Shown here: positions 34,661 to 43,520 of the stretch, piece after piece
How positions within the stretch are numbered: position 1 is the first letter of the stretch
How the letters are laid out: each line of letters starts with the position of its first letter
NCBI GenBank assembly: GCA_012839295.1
Contig: DUNO01000007.1
Coordinates: 62,001-126,000 of the forward strand
DNA length: 64,000 bases
Direction of reading: 5' to 3'
From: Clostridiales bacterium
Lineage (GTDB): Bacteria > Bacillota > Clostridia > Lachnospirales > Lachnospiraceae
Translations under genes and position numbers: made by a program
The notes under the pieces: model-generated
The model's database searches: none
What the model was told of the DNA's origin: nothing
What the model saw: the letters and a program-made list of their open reading frames with translations, nothing else

Positions 34661-36412
34661 TTAAGCCTTTAGGAATTGATATCTCAAATTCGCAAAGGTT
34701 ATTTCATCTCCGAACTTTATCTCTTTTTTTTGGTAAGTAAGCAGCATCTCACTATTAAGATAGGTACCGTTTGTCGAGTTAAGATCCGTAAGATAATATT
34801 CCTCCCCTTCCCGTGTCACCTTGGCATGATATCTGCTTATTACATCCTTTTCGATGCAATAATCTACATTCTCTCGGAACTTTCCAATAAAAAAAGGGAA
34901 ATGCCCTATCGTTATACTGGGATTTACTTCATTCAGGGATTTTAAGATACAAGTATTAGAATCAGCAGGGCTTGCATTTAATAAGCAGGTGGGATTATAG
35001 CTGTAGTCTTTATCATTTTCCGTACTATCTTCTTTGCTATCCTCCTTGCCTTTCTCTTTGCTATAATCTTTACCATAATCTTTGCTATAATCTGTACCGT
35101 AATCTCTGCCATAATTTTTACTATAAGCTTTACTCTCTTCCTCATAAGCATCGCCGGCCCCAAACCGCCCATTGCTTTTATGTATCAAGTATTCTTCATG
35201 AATTTCTCCTCCGTCTTCTCCTCGTTCTTTTCCCCGTTCTTTTCCTCTGTCTTTACCCACAGAATCTTCACCGATATTTACATACTCCTGTGTCTTAACC
35301 ATCCTTGTAATTCTATTCTTCTTATCCAATATTTTCTGAACAAGATAGCCTTCCACACACAATAGAATAAGGCAAAAGGCAAAAAGCTTGCTATAATCCA
35401 CCCTGTTCCCGAAAGAATTATAAAGTATCTTTGATGCTATACAAAGAACCGTTATTATGATTCCGCCAACTGCACAACCTCCCAGATAGAGATAAGTCGT
35501 GAGCGGGTAAAGGGTAATTTCCTTTTCTCCTTCTATTTTCTCTACTATCGATGGCCGTATCCTCCCTTGTCCTCTCTTTTCTGTAGTTACTGATCTCTGC
35601 ATGCCTGCTTGTTCCATCTTTATATTCAAGTCTGTATGAATTATTCCGGAATTTATCTGCCTTTCATTTCCTTTTGTATTTTGTTTTGCATTTTCCTTTG
35701 CATCGCCTTTTATATTACCTTTTATATTGCCTTTAATATTGCCTTTTCCGCTTTCCTTTCCAGCCTCTTTTTTCACCCACTCCTCTTCTTCCTTCCCACT
35801 TTCCATTTCCATATTGTTTAACTTTTCTTTTTTCTGGTGGATTTTAGGCAGCCCTGCTTCCTCTGGTGCTGCAGTTCCATCAATAAGCCTACTTAAAGCT
35901 TCAAAACCATAATCCTCTTCCCGGCTGACTGCATAAAGCTGGTACACTAATAAAACAGCCTCTTTATCCGTATAATCTATCTTATTCATCAGATATTCCA
36001 TCAGACCCCTGACCTGTTCCCTGATATTCTGCTGATACCCGGGGAGAAAGCAAAGATCTGGTTTAAAATTATTCACATCAAGGTAAATATGCTCCGGTGA
36101 TAATACAAAATCTTCCTCTGGCAGTAGGTACTCATAGGCCCGTTCCAAGGTCAGCAAAATATGTCCACAGATACTTTTCAGCTGCTTGCAGGACAGGGTT
36201 GCCTTAATAAGAAGGCTTTGCATCACCTGCTTTGAAGTAATTTCATAATAAAACATGCTCTGATTGTCCAGCACCCTTCGTTCTAACGGCAGAATCCCTT
36301 CCACCCTTTCATGCTCCAACAGCTTGATACAATATTGTCTGGCACTAATGTTGCTTTCTGGCGATATTACCATATAGCTGTGGCGTAAATCTTTTTTATA
36401 TCCCACTTCCAT
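34661..36412 (-). CDS. FHA-domain membrane protein with DUF6382-like N terminus (Tad-cluster partner)
   Basis: 583 residues. The N-terminal domain (to about 180) resembles DUF6382. Then come a Lys/Asn/Gly-rich repetitive linker, two membrane helices (about 305-330 and 340-360), a second repetitive Tyr/Asp/Lys linker and a C-terminal FHA domain: FFIGKFRENVDY, KDVISRYHAKVTREGEEYYL, DLNSTNGTYLN, with the Arg/Ser/His/Asn phosphothreonine-binding positions. ATG 36412 is preceded by GGAGG; the frame opens 24 bases earlier at a GTG. Last gene of the Tad operon. It probably couples a Ser/Thr kinase signal to the pilus machine, which is inference. Confidence 0.8.
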   Translation of the reverse strand: MEVGYKKDLRHSYMVISPESNISARQYCIKLLEHERVEGILPLERRVLDNQSMFYYEITSKQVMQSLLIKATLSCKQLKSICGHILLTLERAYEYLLPEEDFVLSPEHIYLDVNNFKPDLCFLPGYQQNIREQVRGLMEYLMNKIDYTDKEAVLLVYQLYAVSREEDYGFEALSRLIDGTAAPEEAGLPKIHQKKEKLNNMEMESGKEEEEWVKKEAGKESGKGNIKGNIKGNIKGDAKENAKQNTKGNERQINSGIIHTDLNIKMEQAGMQRSVTTEKRGQGRIRPSIVEKIEGEKEITLYPLTTYLYLGGCAVGGIIITVLCIASKILYNSFGNRVDYSKLFAFCLILLCVEGYLVQKILDKKNRITRMVKTQEYVNIGEDSVGKDRGKERGKERGEDGGEIHEEYLIHKSNGRFGAGDAYEEESKAYSKNYGRDYGTDYSKDYGKDYSKEKGKEDSKEDSTENDKDYSYNPTCLLNASPADSNTCILKSLNEVNPSITIGHFPFFIGKFRENVDYCIEKDVISRYHAKVTREGEEYYLTDLNSTNGTYLNSEMLLTYQKKEIKFGDEITFANLRYQFLKA

Positions 36413-36557
36413 AGTTGCCTCCATTCCCGCACACAATTTCTACGCATAGTCTGAACTTTCATTTCTTCCAACCTTTTTCTCCCCTTCTCCCGTTCAACGC
36501 TCCTTCTACTCCCTTCAACACCACCCGGCATTCTCTTTAATTCTCCCCGCATTCCAC

Positions 36558-37211
36558 TTAATCACCCTTCAGAAACTTTTCCAGCTTCTCTTTCAACTCA
36601 CCCACACCCTTAATCTCGGATGCGGTATCCATAACAACTTCCATAAACCGAACCGTCTCTGCTGGTCTATGTGTAGAACATCTGCCGGTAATGCTCACAT
36701 CCTCAAAAGAATAAAAGGCCTTACCAAATATGGGTAAATGAATTTTCCGGTTGGCATTTACGGATAGTTCTATCTTATATTGGTCAACCTCCGCCTGGAG
36801 GGAAACGACCTCATACAGGAACAGCCTTCCCCCCAGCCCTTGCTCAAAAACCCTCAGCATCGGTCCTTCCATATCAGAAGCAAAAGCATCTCCAAGGATG
36901 GGGTAAAATACCCCTCTGCTATTGACCGCCTCATAATAAATCTCACCCGCTTCCATATCCGATACCTGGTTAGAATAAAAGTCTGCCCTTTGCACTGTCC
37001 TGTCAACTGCACCCTGAAGAACGCAGTAATCATGAAGGTAAAAGGCGAGATAAATAACCGCAAATACCACAAATATTACAACCGGCATGACATAAGCCGC
37101 TTCAACTGTAATGCTTCCCCCTGCCATTGACCTCCATTTCCAAACCCGTCGGCTTTTAAGAAGCCTTTCTTTCTGATTTTGAAAAGGATTTTTCTCCTGA
37201 TGACCACCCAC
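36558..37211 (-). CDS. TadE-type pseudopilin-like protein
   Basis: 217 residues with a positively charged N terminus, then SITVEAAYVMPVVIFVVFAVIYLAFYL, the hydrophobic helix with the conserved Glu of TadE/TadF minor pilins. The rest is extracellular, rich in beta-strands. The start is GTG 37211 with AAGGAG eight bases upstream. It lies 18 bases after the prepilin peptidase gene. It would be processed by that peptidase and incorporated as a minor component of the Flp pilus. The C-terminal region ends in a charged helix (VGELKEKLEKFLKGD). Confidence 0.78.
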   Translation of the reverse strand: MGGHQEKNPFQNQKERLLKSRRVWKWRSMAGGSITVEAAYVMPVVIFVVFAVIYLAFYLHDYCVLQGAVDRTVQRADFYSNQVSDMEAGEIYYEAVNSRGVFYPILGDAFASDMEGPMLRVFEQGLGGRLFLYEVVSLQAEVDQYKIELSVNANRKIHLPIFGKAFYSFEDVSITGRCSTHRPAETVRFMEVVMDTASEIKGVGELKEKLEKFLKGD

Positions 37212-37229
37212 GATACCAGCTCCTTATAT

Positions 37230-37673
37230 TTAAGCACTTCCCTTCATATTTGCAGCAAGGATAAAGACATAGCCAGACAGCAGGAAAGGCACAAAGGGGA
37301 TGCTCTTTTTCCTGTCCGCCAACCGCAGCATCATTAGGGCAATGGATACTGCTGCCGCAAGAAATAACGCAACGGCAAACAGCTCCAGGTTGCCCCAAAA
37401 ACCTAATCCCATACCGGAAATGCAAAGAAGTAATCCGTCTCCAAATCCAATTTTACCCTTGGTTGCCAAGCTAATGAGCAGGACAGTCCCCCCCACTGCA
37501 ATTCCTCCTAACCGGTCAACCAGTGTGATAGAATTACAAAAAAGAATGGAAACAAGCATCATTCCTCCTCCTGCAACAATCAGCCAAAGCCCTATTTTTT
37601 TCTTTAATAGATCCTGAATTGAGCAGAGGATTAACAAGCCCAGCAAGATCCATATCACTGCATCTTCATACAT
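37230..37673 (-). CDS. Prepilin peptidase, CpaA/TadV type (A24 family)
   Basis: A 147-residue polytopic protein with four or five helices. The two catalytic aspartates of A24 peptidases are visible: SIQDLLKKKI near the N terminus and KIGFGDGLLLC (GxGD). It lacks the N-methylation domain, as CpaA/TadV enzymes do, and cleaves leader peptides of Flp and TadE-type pilins. AAGGTGG precedes ATG 37673. It sits between two TadE-type genes in the operon. Confidence 0.88.
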   Translation of the reverse strand: MYEDAVIWILLGLLILCSIQDLLKKKIGLWLIVAGGGMMLVSILFCNSITLVDRLGGIAVGGTVLLISLATKGKIGFGDGLLLCISGMGLGFWGNLELFAVALFLAAAVSIALMMLRLADRKKSIPFVPFLLSGYVFILAANMKGSA

Positions 37674-37699
37674 AGCAAAACCACCTTATTTAAATTTGA

Positions 37700-38593
37700 T
37701 TATTGGTAACACCGTTTACAGGGCGTCCTGGTTCCCACCTCGGACAACGGGATTTCCCTGACATTTCTTTTAATTGCTGAACATTCCCTCGTAATATGGT
37801 ACCTGGTTCCATCCGAAGTAATATAGTAGGTTCCAAGCTGGTCTGTCCCACCTTTACAGCAGACCTCACAAGGATGGTACTTTGCCCCATGCTCATTTCT
37901 TAAACCGGTGGGTATCCCTTGTACTGCCCTTATGGATAATTTGATATGGGAGCAATTCTCCGACTTATGGTATACGCTGCCTGTCTGGGCAACGAATACC
38001 GTATCTTCCTTCCCAGCCCCATCCTCCCTTTGATAAGCAGCCGCCACCTGATAGCCCGTCCAGCTCCTAAGGCGTACTCTCTGCTCCATATTCATGGCTG
38101 GTATAAGAAAGATACGGGCCGGGATCTCCACCTGATAGCTTACATGGATATCTATCATATCCCCATCGGCAAACAAATTGGAGCCTTCAAAGCTAATCCC
38201 CCTGAATCCTCCCTTAATACAGGACCGGTTAATATAGTCCGTGTTCAGATACTTTTTTGAGTAGCTTTTTAATATCCCCTGGCTGGAAGCCCCCTCTATC
38301 CAATCAGTGATTCCAAGATCTATTTCCAGTCCAAAGACCGAAACATCAAAGGCCATTGCCTCGCTGGGTCCTGAAAATTCCTGTACCACATAGGCAGCCT
38401 TTGAAAGCTTCAAGCCCATCTTTGTAATGGCAGCCTGGATTTGTTCCTGTACCGTAAATATCTGTATAAAATACAGAAAGGCCAATACAAAGTAAAGAAA
38501 AATGGGAAGCACCAGTGCTGCCTCCACCGTTAAGGAGGCTTCCTCCATCCATCTAATCCTGCTGCCGCTATCAAAATTTTTCCTAGGCTTCAC
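37700..38593 (-). CDS. TadE-type pseudopilin with two C-terminal YH-C…PCxxC modules
   Basis: 297 residues. The N-terminal helix SLTVEAALVLPIFLYFVLAFL is a TadE-type prepilin segment. The C terminus carries two copies of a Cys module: YHKSENC (Tyr208, His209, Cys214) with PCEVC (Cys242, Cys245), and YHITREC (Tyr265, His266, Cys271) with PCKRC (Cys292, Cys295). The spacing YH-x4-C…PC-x2-C resembles a small metal-binding unit. It would be displayed outside the membrane on the pilus. The start is GTG 38593, where AGGAGG from the last unit of the leader array is the ribosome binding site. Confidence 0.75.
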   Translation of the reverse strand: MKPRKNFDSGSRIRWMEEASLTVEAALVLPIFLYFVLAFLYFIQIFTVQEQIQAAITKMGLKLSKAAYVVQEFSGPSEAMAFDVSVFGLEIDLGITDWIEGASSQGILKSYSKKYLNTDYINRSCIKGGFRGISFEGSNLFADGDMIDIHVSYQVEIPARIFLIPAMNMEQRVRLRSWTGYQVAAAYQREDGAGKEDTVFVAQTGSVYHKSENCSHIKLSIRAVQGIPTGLRNEHGAKYHPCEVCCKGGTDQLGTYYITSDGTRYHITRECSAIKRNVREIPLSEVGTRTPCKRCYQ

Positions 38594-38596
38594 ACA

Positions 38597-38795
38597 ATCC
38601 TCCTAACCTCCTTAAAAAAGTTTTTCCTCCTTTTAAGAGATTTCCCTCTTAAGTAGAATGTTTCCCCCCTTACGGGGATTTTTTCCTCTTAGGAGGACTT
38701 TCCCCTTACGAGGACTTTTCCTCTTAGGAGGTCTTTTCCCCTTGGAAGAACTTTCTCCCCTTAGGAGAACTTTGTTCCCTTGGGAAATTTCTTCC
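38597..38795 (-). repeat. Leader array of about nine short hairpin units before the TadE-type gene
   Basis: On the minus strand, successive units of 17-21 bases read approximately AAGRGGAAAAGTCCTCCT. On the plus strand they contain small palindromes such as CCTCTTAGGAGG. The units are more diverged than those at 22.6 kb but of the same kind. The final unit (AAGGAGGTTAGGAGGATTGT) supplies the ribosome binding site of the gene at 38593. Confidence 0.65.
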
Positions 38796-38799
38796 TGCC

Positions 38800-38950
38800 A
38801 ATGGGCTAAGATGTCCGTTCTTCATAATAAGATAAAATATACTTTTATAGGCAAACGATTCCTTGGAGAGAGGCTTTTCATTATTTTTAAATTTAGAATA
38901 TCATTGATTATAAGATTTCATTAGACGAAGAACGGACATCTTAGCCCATT
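38800..38950. mobile_element. 151-bp element with perfect 24-bp terminal inverted repeats (MITE-like)
   Basis: AATGGGCTAAGATGTCCGTTCTTC at 38800-38823 is the exact reverse complement of 38927-38950 (24 of 24). The 103 bases between are AT-rich and non-coding. No target duplication is obvious at the outer ends. It could be a miniature transposon or a very long RNA hairpin. It lies inside the Tad operon between the DUF5702 gene and the hairpin array. Confidence 0.6.
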
Positions 38951-39060
38951 AACAATCAGCGGTTATAGTACATATCCAAAACAAGTCACTGCCACTCAGG
39001 CCCCGCCCGGAAACAGAGGTCTTAGGCTGCTTTTCTTAGCTTAATAGAACTTAATAGCGC

Positions 39061-41700
39061 CTAATAGCAGTACTCTGCCTTTTCTGTAAAGCTATAACCC
39101 CCGGCAGCCCGCGGTATATACCTTCGGACAAAGGAGAATTCCGTAAAGCTGCGCTCTATCCCAAACTCTGCTCCGGCACAAAAGCCAAAATAACAATTCT
39201 CCATCTCGAAGGTATCCACCTCATAGCGCAGCCTTATATTCTCCTGCATCAGATCCATAGAACGGTATGCCAATCCTGTCTCCCCGCCCATCAGAAGAAA
39301 AAGCTGGAGATAATTCTGATAGCTTAAGGAAATCCCTTTTGGCCAGGTAAAACCCTGAACCTTTTTCTCGAGATAACCCCTGCTAATCAGGAATAATTCA
39401 TGGAATTTAAGTGAGATTTCGTTTTTTATCAGAGGAACCTCTTTCCCGCTTAGAAGGGCACAGGTATCGAAGAGAGCCTCTTCCAGTGCCCAGATAATCA
39501 GCACTAATACCTGGACTACCCCGATCAGGATCGGAAGCCCTGTAAATCCGACGATTGCAACCGCTGCCGCCTTTGCTTCCGCCCTTGCGGTGGAATCACT
39601 CACTACGGTTATAAAATTTAAGATTGTCCTTAGAAAAATAATTTTCATGATAACGGAATACAGATTTTCCTTATCGGAGGCCTTTCCTACAATCAGGTAC
39701 TCCTGTTCATATGTCAAGAGGGAGGGCTTTTCCCTGCTGTCCACAGAAGCCTTATTTCCTGCCGGCTCACCATTCTCCTCTTGTGCTTCCTTTTCCGATC
39801 CGGTAGTTTTGAGCTGCTCCTGTCCAGCCGCTTTCGTCTGCTCCTGTCCGGCAATTTTGTTTTGCCCCTGGTAACAATTAAAATGCTCCCTTAAATATTC
39901 CTCAAAAAGATAGATTTCCGCTATCTTATTAATTCCTGCGCTTAGAATAGAGGTAACAGAGGTCTCGTCGCCAAAGCCCTGAAATAAATTTTCGGAATTG
40001 AGATCCGTCTTATCCCAATTAATATTTTGAAAGAACCCCTTTAACACCGACAATTGATCCGAATCATCCTGTGCCAGGCTTGCAAGCTCAGAAGGCAATG
40101 CGCTTAAGGATTTCCGTTCAGCCTTTGAAACTGTGTCAGGATCAATTACCAGACCGCATAGCCCTGACCCGAGCAGCTCTTTCGCCTTATCCACTACGGA
40201 ATCCTGATTTGATTTATCCAGCACCAGCGTGCTGTAATCAAGGGTAAGGCCGCTGATCTGATAGGAGCTTAGGCTTATCTCCGCCTCCTGTTTACACAAT
40301 GCTGCCCCCTGGTAGTCACTGGCGAAGGTTCTTTGCTCCAATTCCGTAAGCTTTAATTCTGCCGCTTTAAGAATCCCTATATTCCTTTGCAATACCTGCT
40401 TCATCCCGTCAAAATCATAGCTAAGATTGCCTGAACCCACATATTGCTTTAACTCCCCGAGCCCCTCTTCCAGACCCGCATAGGTGGCTTCCTCCAGGCT
40501 TTCCTTTTCCTGTGCCAGGAGCTGTTCGTAATGATCCACAAGGGGAGCCGCTACCTCCACCTTTAATTGGATGCCGTTAATGCAGGTGATTGCTTCTGTT
40601 AACAAAGGTTCCGTGTTCTGTATTAAGGCCTTAAGGGTATTGCATGTTCGGCTTATCTGGTTTTTACAGCTTGTTATTGTATTTTCCTTCAAAGCAATCA
40701 GCGCTTCCTTTGCCTGAATGCCGGCCTGGATGGCTTGGAGCTGACGTTGTATTCCCGCTATCTGGCCAGGTTCGGAGGAATTTGCATTAATTCCCCTGCT
40801 AAGGGCTGACATAGCCGCCATATCTGCCTCTATGAGCTTCCTTATATTCTCGATTACCAATAAAGCTTCTTCTATCTGCCCAAAGCGGGCTTCTATCTGC
40901 CGAAAATCATTACCCGGGTTAAAGTATTTCCCTTTAACTGCTTCAAAAACCTCCCCCCGGTTGATCCCTACCTGGTGCATCGTAATCTCCTGGCTGTAGA
41001 TCCTTTTTATAAAATAATCCGTAATCTTTAATGTCCCTTCCCTGGTGAGTTTAATTCCCTTGTTACTGGTTTCAATTCCATCAAAGAGCTTCATAAGCTT
41101 TAGGATTCCCTTGTCAATCTGCACCAGCTCCTCCTGCAGCTCCTGCTTCTTCTCCATCAGGAAGCTGACCTGGTTTGGCGTCTGCAAAAGCTTCAGCTTT
41201 CCCAGCAATTCCTCCGCTGCAGCACCTACTTTCTGGTATTTTGTATATTCAACGGCTTCCTTGATCAGAAGCTGCCCCTGGTAATCCAGCAGATTAACTT
41301 CCCCTTCCACATTAATATCATTGATTGAAAGGTGGTAAAGCTCCGTTTTACCGGTTGCATGGCTATTCCCGGAACCTGTCCCCGGATGGATGGTATAGGA
41401 TATGTATTCCTTCAACTCCTCCTGAATTTCCTGCCGTGCTCCCTGGGTATCCCCTTCCAGGTAACGGCCAAAGATATGGTATTCCTCCCATAGAGGGCCG
41501 TAATATTCTGCCAAAACACTATCCATTGCCGTCGTTAATGCCCTCTCTGCCATTACTCCTGCCGTATATATCCTGGCTCCTTCGATAATCGTGAACAAAA
41601 GAGAAAGGATTATCAGCAGGATCAGGCTTAAAAATACCGTGATTGTCCCAGCTGCTTCATCTTCCTTCTTATCACATCCCAATGCCCATCTCCCTCGCAT
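39061..41700 (-). CDS. Large DUF5702-type Tad-cluster surface protein
   Basis: 879 residues, beginning with a short charged leader and GTITVFLSLILLIILSLLFTIIEGARIY, a TadG-like transmembrane segment (given here as two halves: GTITVFLSLILLI and LFTIIEGARIYTAG). There is a long helical, partly coiled-coil middle (about 150-520) and a second hydrophobic segment near 700 (VAIVGFTGLPILIGVVQVLV). This architecture matches DUF5702 proteins of Firmicutes Tad loci. GGGGAGG lies eight bases before ATG 41700. It is 41 bases from the pilin gene upstream. It probably serves as a surface or assembly subunit, which is inference. Confidence 0.8.
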   Translation of the reverse strand: MRGRWALGCDKKEDEAAGTITVFLSLILLIILSLLFTIIEGARIYTAGVMAERALTTAMDSVLAEYYGPLWEEYHIFGRYLEGDTQGARQEIQEELKEYISYTIHPGTGSGNSHATGKTELYHLSINDINVEGEVNLLDYQGQLLIKEAVEYTKYQKVGAAAEELLGKLKLLQTPNQVSFLMEKKQELQEELVQIDKGILKLMKLFDGIETSNKGIKLTREGTLKITDYFIKRIYSQEITMHQVGINRGEVFEAVKGKYFNPGNDFRQIEARFGQIEEALLVIENIRKLIEADMAAMSALSRGINANSSEPGQIAGIQRQLQAIQAGIQAKEALIALKENTITSCKNQISRTCNTLKALIQNTEPLLTEAITCINGIQLKVEVAAPLVDHYEQLLAQEKESLEEATYAGLEEGLGELKQYVGSGNLSYDFDGMKQVLQRNIGILKAAELKLTELEQRTFASDYQGAALCKQEAEISLSSYQISGLTLDYSTLVLDKSNQDSVVDKAKELLGSGLCGLVIDPDTVSKAERKSLSALPSELASLAQDDSDQLSVLKGFFQNINWDKTDLNSENLFQGFGDETSVTSILSAGINKIAEIYLFEEYLREHFNCYQGQNKIAGQEQTKAAGQEQLKTTGSEKEAQEENGEPAGNKASVDSREKPSLLTYEQEYLIVGKASDKENLYSVIMKIIFLRTILNFITVVSDSTARAEAKAAAVAIVGFTGLPILIGVVQVLVLIIWALEEALFDTCALLSGKEVPLIKNEISLKFHELFLISRGYLEKKVQGFTWPKGISLSYQNYLQLFLLMGGETGLAYRSMDLMQENIRLRYEVDTFEMENCYFGFCAGAEFGIERSFTEFSFVRRYIPRAAGGYSFTEKAEYCY

Positions 41701-41741
41701 TTAGCTCGCCTCCCCTAAAATAGGGTGTCTCCATGCATACC

Positions 41742-41948
41742 CTAGTCAATCTTAATCTCCGTATTAATCTCTCCGGCATTCCCGTTAATAGACTCAAATG
41801 CACTTTGGATGATAGCCGTGATCTGGTTCCTGAATATCAATACCAGCCCAATAATGATGACCAGGATCAATATGACCTCAATTACCCCAATTCCATCCAG
41901 CTGCTTTGCTGCAATGCTCCAATAATATTTTTTTAACCGATTCTTCAT
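41742..41948 (-). CDS. Flp1-type (type IVb) pilin
   Basis: A 68-residue prepilin: basic leader MKNRLKKYYWSIAAKQLDGIG, with processing expected near the Gly before IGVIEVIL or GVIEV, then the hydrophobic helix VIEVILILVIIIGLVLIF with Glu at the +5-like position, and a short acidic tail. It is the only small pilin of the operon and hence the likely major subunit. AGGG precedes ATG 41948, just behind a GC-rich hairpin. It lies between TadC and DUF5702 genes. Confidence 0.82.
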   Translation of the reverse strand: MKNRLKKYYWSIAAKQLDGIGVIEVILILVIIIGLVLIFRNQITAIIQSAFESINGNAGEINTEIKID

Positions 41949-41958
41949 ACGCTATACC

Positions 41959-41973
41959 CTGCCGTTTTGGCAG
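41959..41973 (-). promoter_or_regulatory. Stem-loop immediately before the pilin ribosome binding site
   Basis: CTGCC-GTTTT-GGCAG, a perfect 5-bp stem in the short gap between tadC and the pilin gene. It may mark mRNA processing or protection that raises pilin output. Position is the main evidence. Confidence 0.4.
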
Positions 41974-42005
41974 AACTCCTTTCCTTATTTTATTTATTAG
42001 CCCTC

Positions 42006-43508
42006 CTACATGCGAAAGGATAAAAAAGCAGGAATCATTATAACCAGAAATACCAGGATTAACAGAACCATCATTGGGATAAGGAGCTTTGTTCCTGCCT
42101 CCTCACCAAGTTTTTTGGCAGTCTCCTTCCGATCCTCAAAGGCCTCCGAGGCTTCCAGAACCAGCAGCTCTGTAAATCCCCTGGTTCCTTTGATCAGGTT
42201 CTGGGAAATCAGGGAGCAAAATTTAATATAGGGTATTAAACCGACCCTTCTTCCAAACTGCTCATAGGCCTTCTTTTCAGGTATCCCAAGCTTTAGCTCC
42301 CTGACTGTGACCAGCATCTCTTCATACAGATATCTCTTCCGGCCTTGGTTACCGTCCCCTTTGCTGCCATAATCCTCAGCAATCTTTATCCAGGCCTGGC
42401 GGATTGTCATTCCGGCATTGATAAGCAATGTAAATTTGTTAATCATCTCCGGATAATCCAACAGCAGCTGATCCTTCCTCTTCTTAAGACGTGTCTCCAA
42501 CTGCCTCCCGCCGTAGCTCCAGACTGCAAAGACTCCCACCAAGCCTAAGATAAATAAGCTAAATCCCGTACCACTGTCTTTCTGCTCCCAGGAAAGCTTA
42601 TAATCCCCTATCCGGGCCGGCAGTTCCAGGAAGGGACGGGCAGCCGTTTTTACAGACAGGTCATTCATCTCCTCTGCCAAACCCTGCTTAAATAGCTCCT
42701 CCTCGCTATACTGCTTAGGAAGGATGTGGAGCGTAATCCGGTACTCCCTTTCTAACTCATAATAATCCAAGACCGCTTTCACGGAAGTAGTAATCCCTTC
42801 CTCTGAAATATCCTCATTATGTATGCTTCCATCTGCAGAAACCAGCTTATAATCCTCTGGTACCCAGGTAACTCTTATGCTTGTCCCCGGTATTGCCTTG
42901 CAAAAATTCAATCGTTCCGAGATACTGTCCGGGGATGGATTATCCCCCAGCACATCCTCCTGGAGGTACCGGATTGCCTTTTCAAATAATTGCTCCGCCT
43001 CACTCTGCGTATACCTCTGCTCCCCGACCCGGACAGTGACCTCCTGGGAATCAGGAACCTCGGACTGATGCGGCGCTTCCTTTTCCTGCTTTACCTTAAC
43101 CCTCAGCTCCAGCTCAGAGCTTCCTTCGCCGTAACCGGGTCTTTCAACATATCTCCCATCCACAAGGGACAGGCCGCCGCTATCCACCAACGCCCCAACT
43201 AGGGAAAGCAGGTTAAACAGCACAAATACCGTTAAAGCCGTGGCAATCCGTTGGTACCAGAACAACCTCACCTGCTGTTCCGGCTTATTGGTCTGGCAAA
43301 AAGCCTTAACCGCCTCTGACACATGCTGCTTTTTTAGCAGCACCTGCTCCAGCTTCGTACGGACAAGTATGCATTGGATCAGGGGATACCAGAAGAAAAG
43401 CTTGTGCTCCTTCTTATCAAGCTCCAGCTCCAACCCTTCCCCTTTCCTATAGCCATAAAGAAGGCCTAGCAAAGAGGCAAAAAGGATCACGCTGTTAAGG
43501 ATCCACAT
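42006..43508 (-). CDS. tadC: TadC-type pilus assembly platform protein
   Basis: 500 residues. The C-terminal third is a type II secretion F domain: LLLDYPEMINKFTLLINAGMTIRQAW, MLVTVRELKLGIPEKKAYEQFG, then LISQNLIKGTRGFTELL, with a terminal hydrophobic pair of helices. The N-terminal part has membrane segments and, between about 120 and 315, a long extracytoplasmic domain not found in ordinary TadC. It forms the inner-membrane platform with TadB. AAGGAGG precedes ATG 43508. It lies 12 bases after tadB. Confidence 0.85.
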   Translation of the reverse strand: MWILNSVILFASLLGLLYGYRKGEGLELELDKKEHKLFFWYPLIQCILVRTKLEQVLLKKQHVSEAVKAFCQTNKPEQQVRLFWYQRIATALTVFVLFNLLSLVGALVDSGGLSLVDGRYVERPGYGEGSSELELRVKVKQEKEAPHQSEVPDSQEVTVRVGEQRYTQSEAEQLFEKAIRYLQEDVLGDNPSPDSISERLNFCKAIPGTSIRVTWVPEDYKLVSADGSIHNEDISEEGITTSVKAVLDYYELEREYRITLHILPKQYSEEELFKQGLAEEMNDLSVKTAARPFLELPARIGDYKLSWEQKDSGTGFSLFILGLVGVFAVWSYGGRQLETRLKKRKDQLLLDYPEMINKFTLLINAGMTIRQAWIKIAEDYGSKGDGNQGRKRYLYEEMLVTVRELKLGIPEKKAYEQFGRRVGLIPYIKFCSLISQNLIKGTRGFTELLVLEASEAFEDRKETAKKLGEEAGTKLLIPMMVLLILVFLVIMIPAFLSFRM

Positions 43509-43520
43509 GGATGCACCTCC

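Noticed and set aside
34978-35300. Long plus-strand frames rich in Tyr, Cys and Leu opposite the FHA gene
   Set aside because: They mirror the Lys/Tyr/Asp repeats of the minus-strand gene and have no ribosome binding site or domain.
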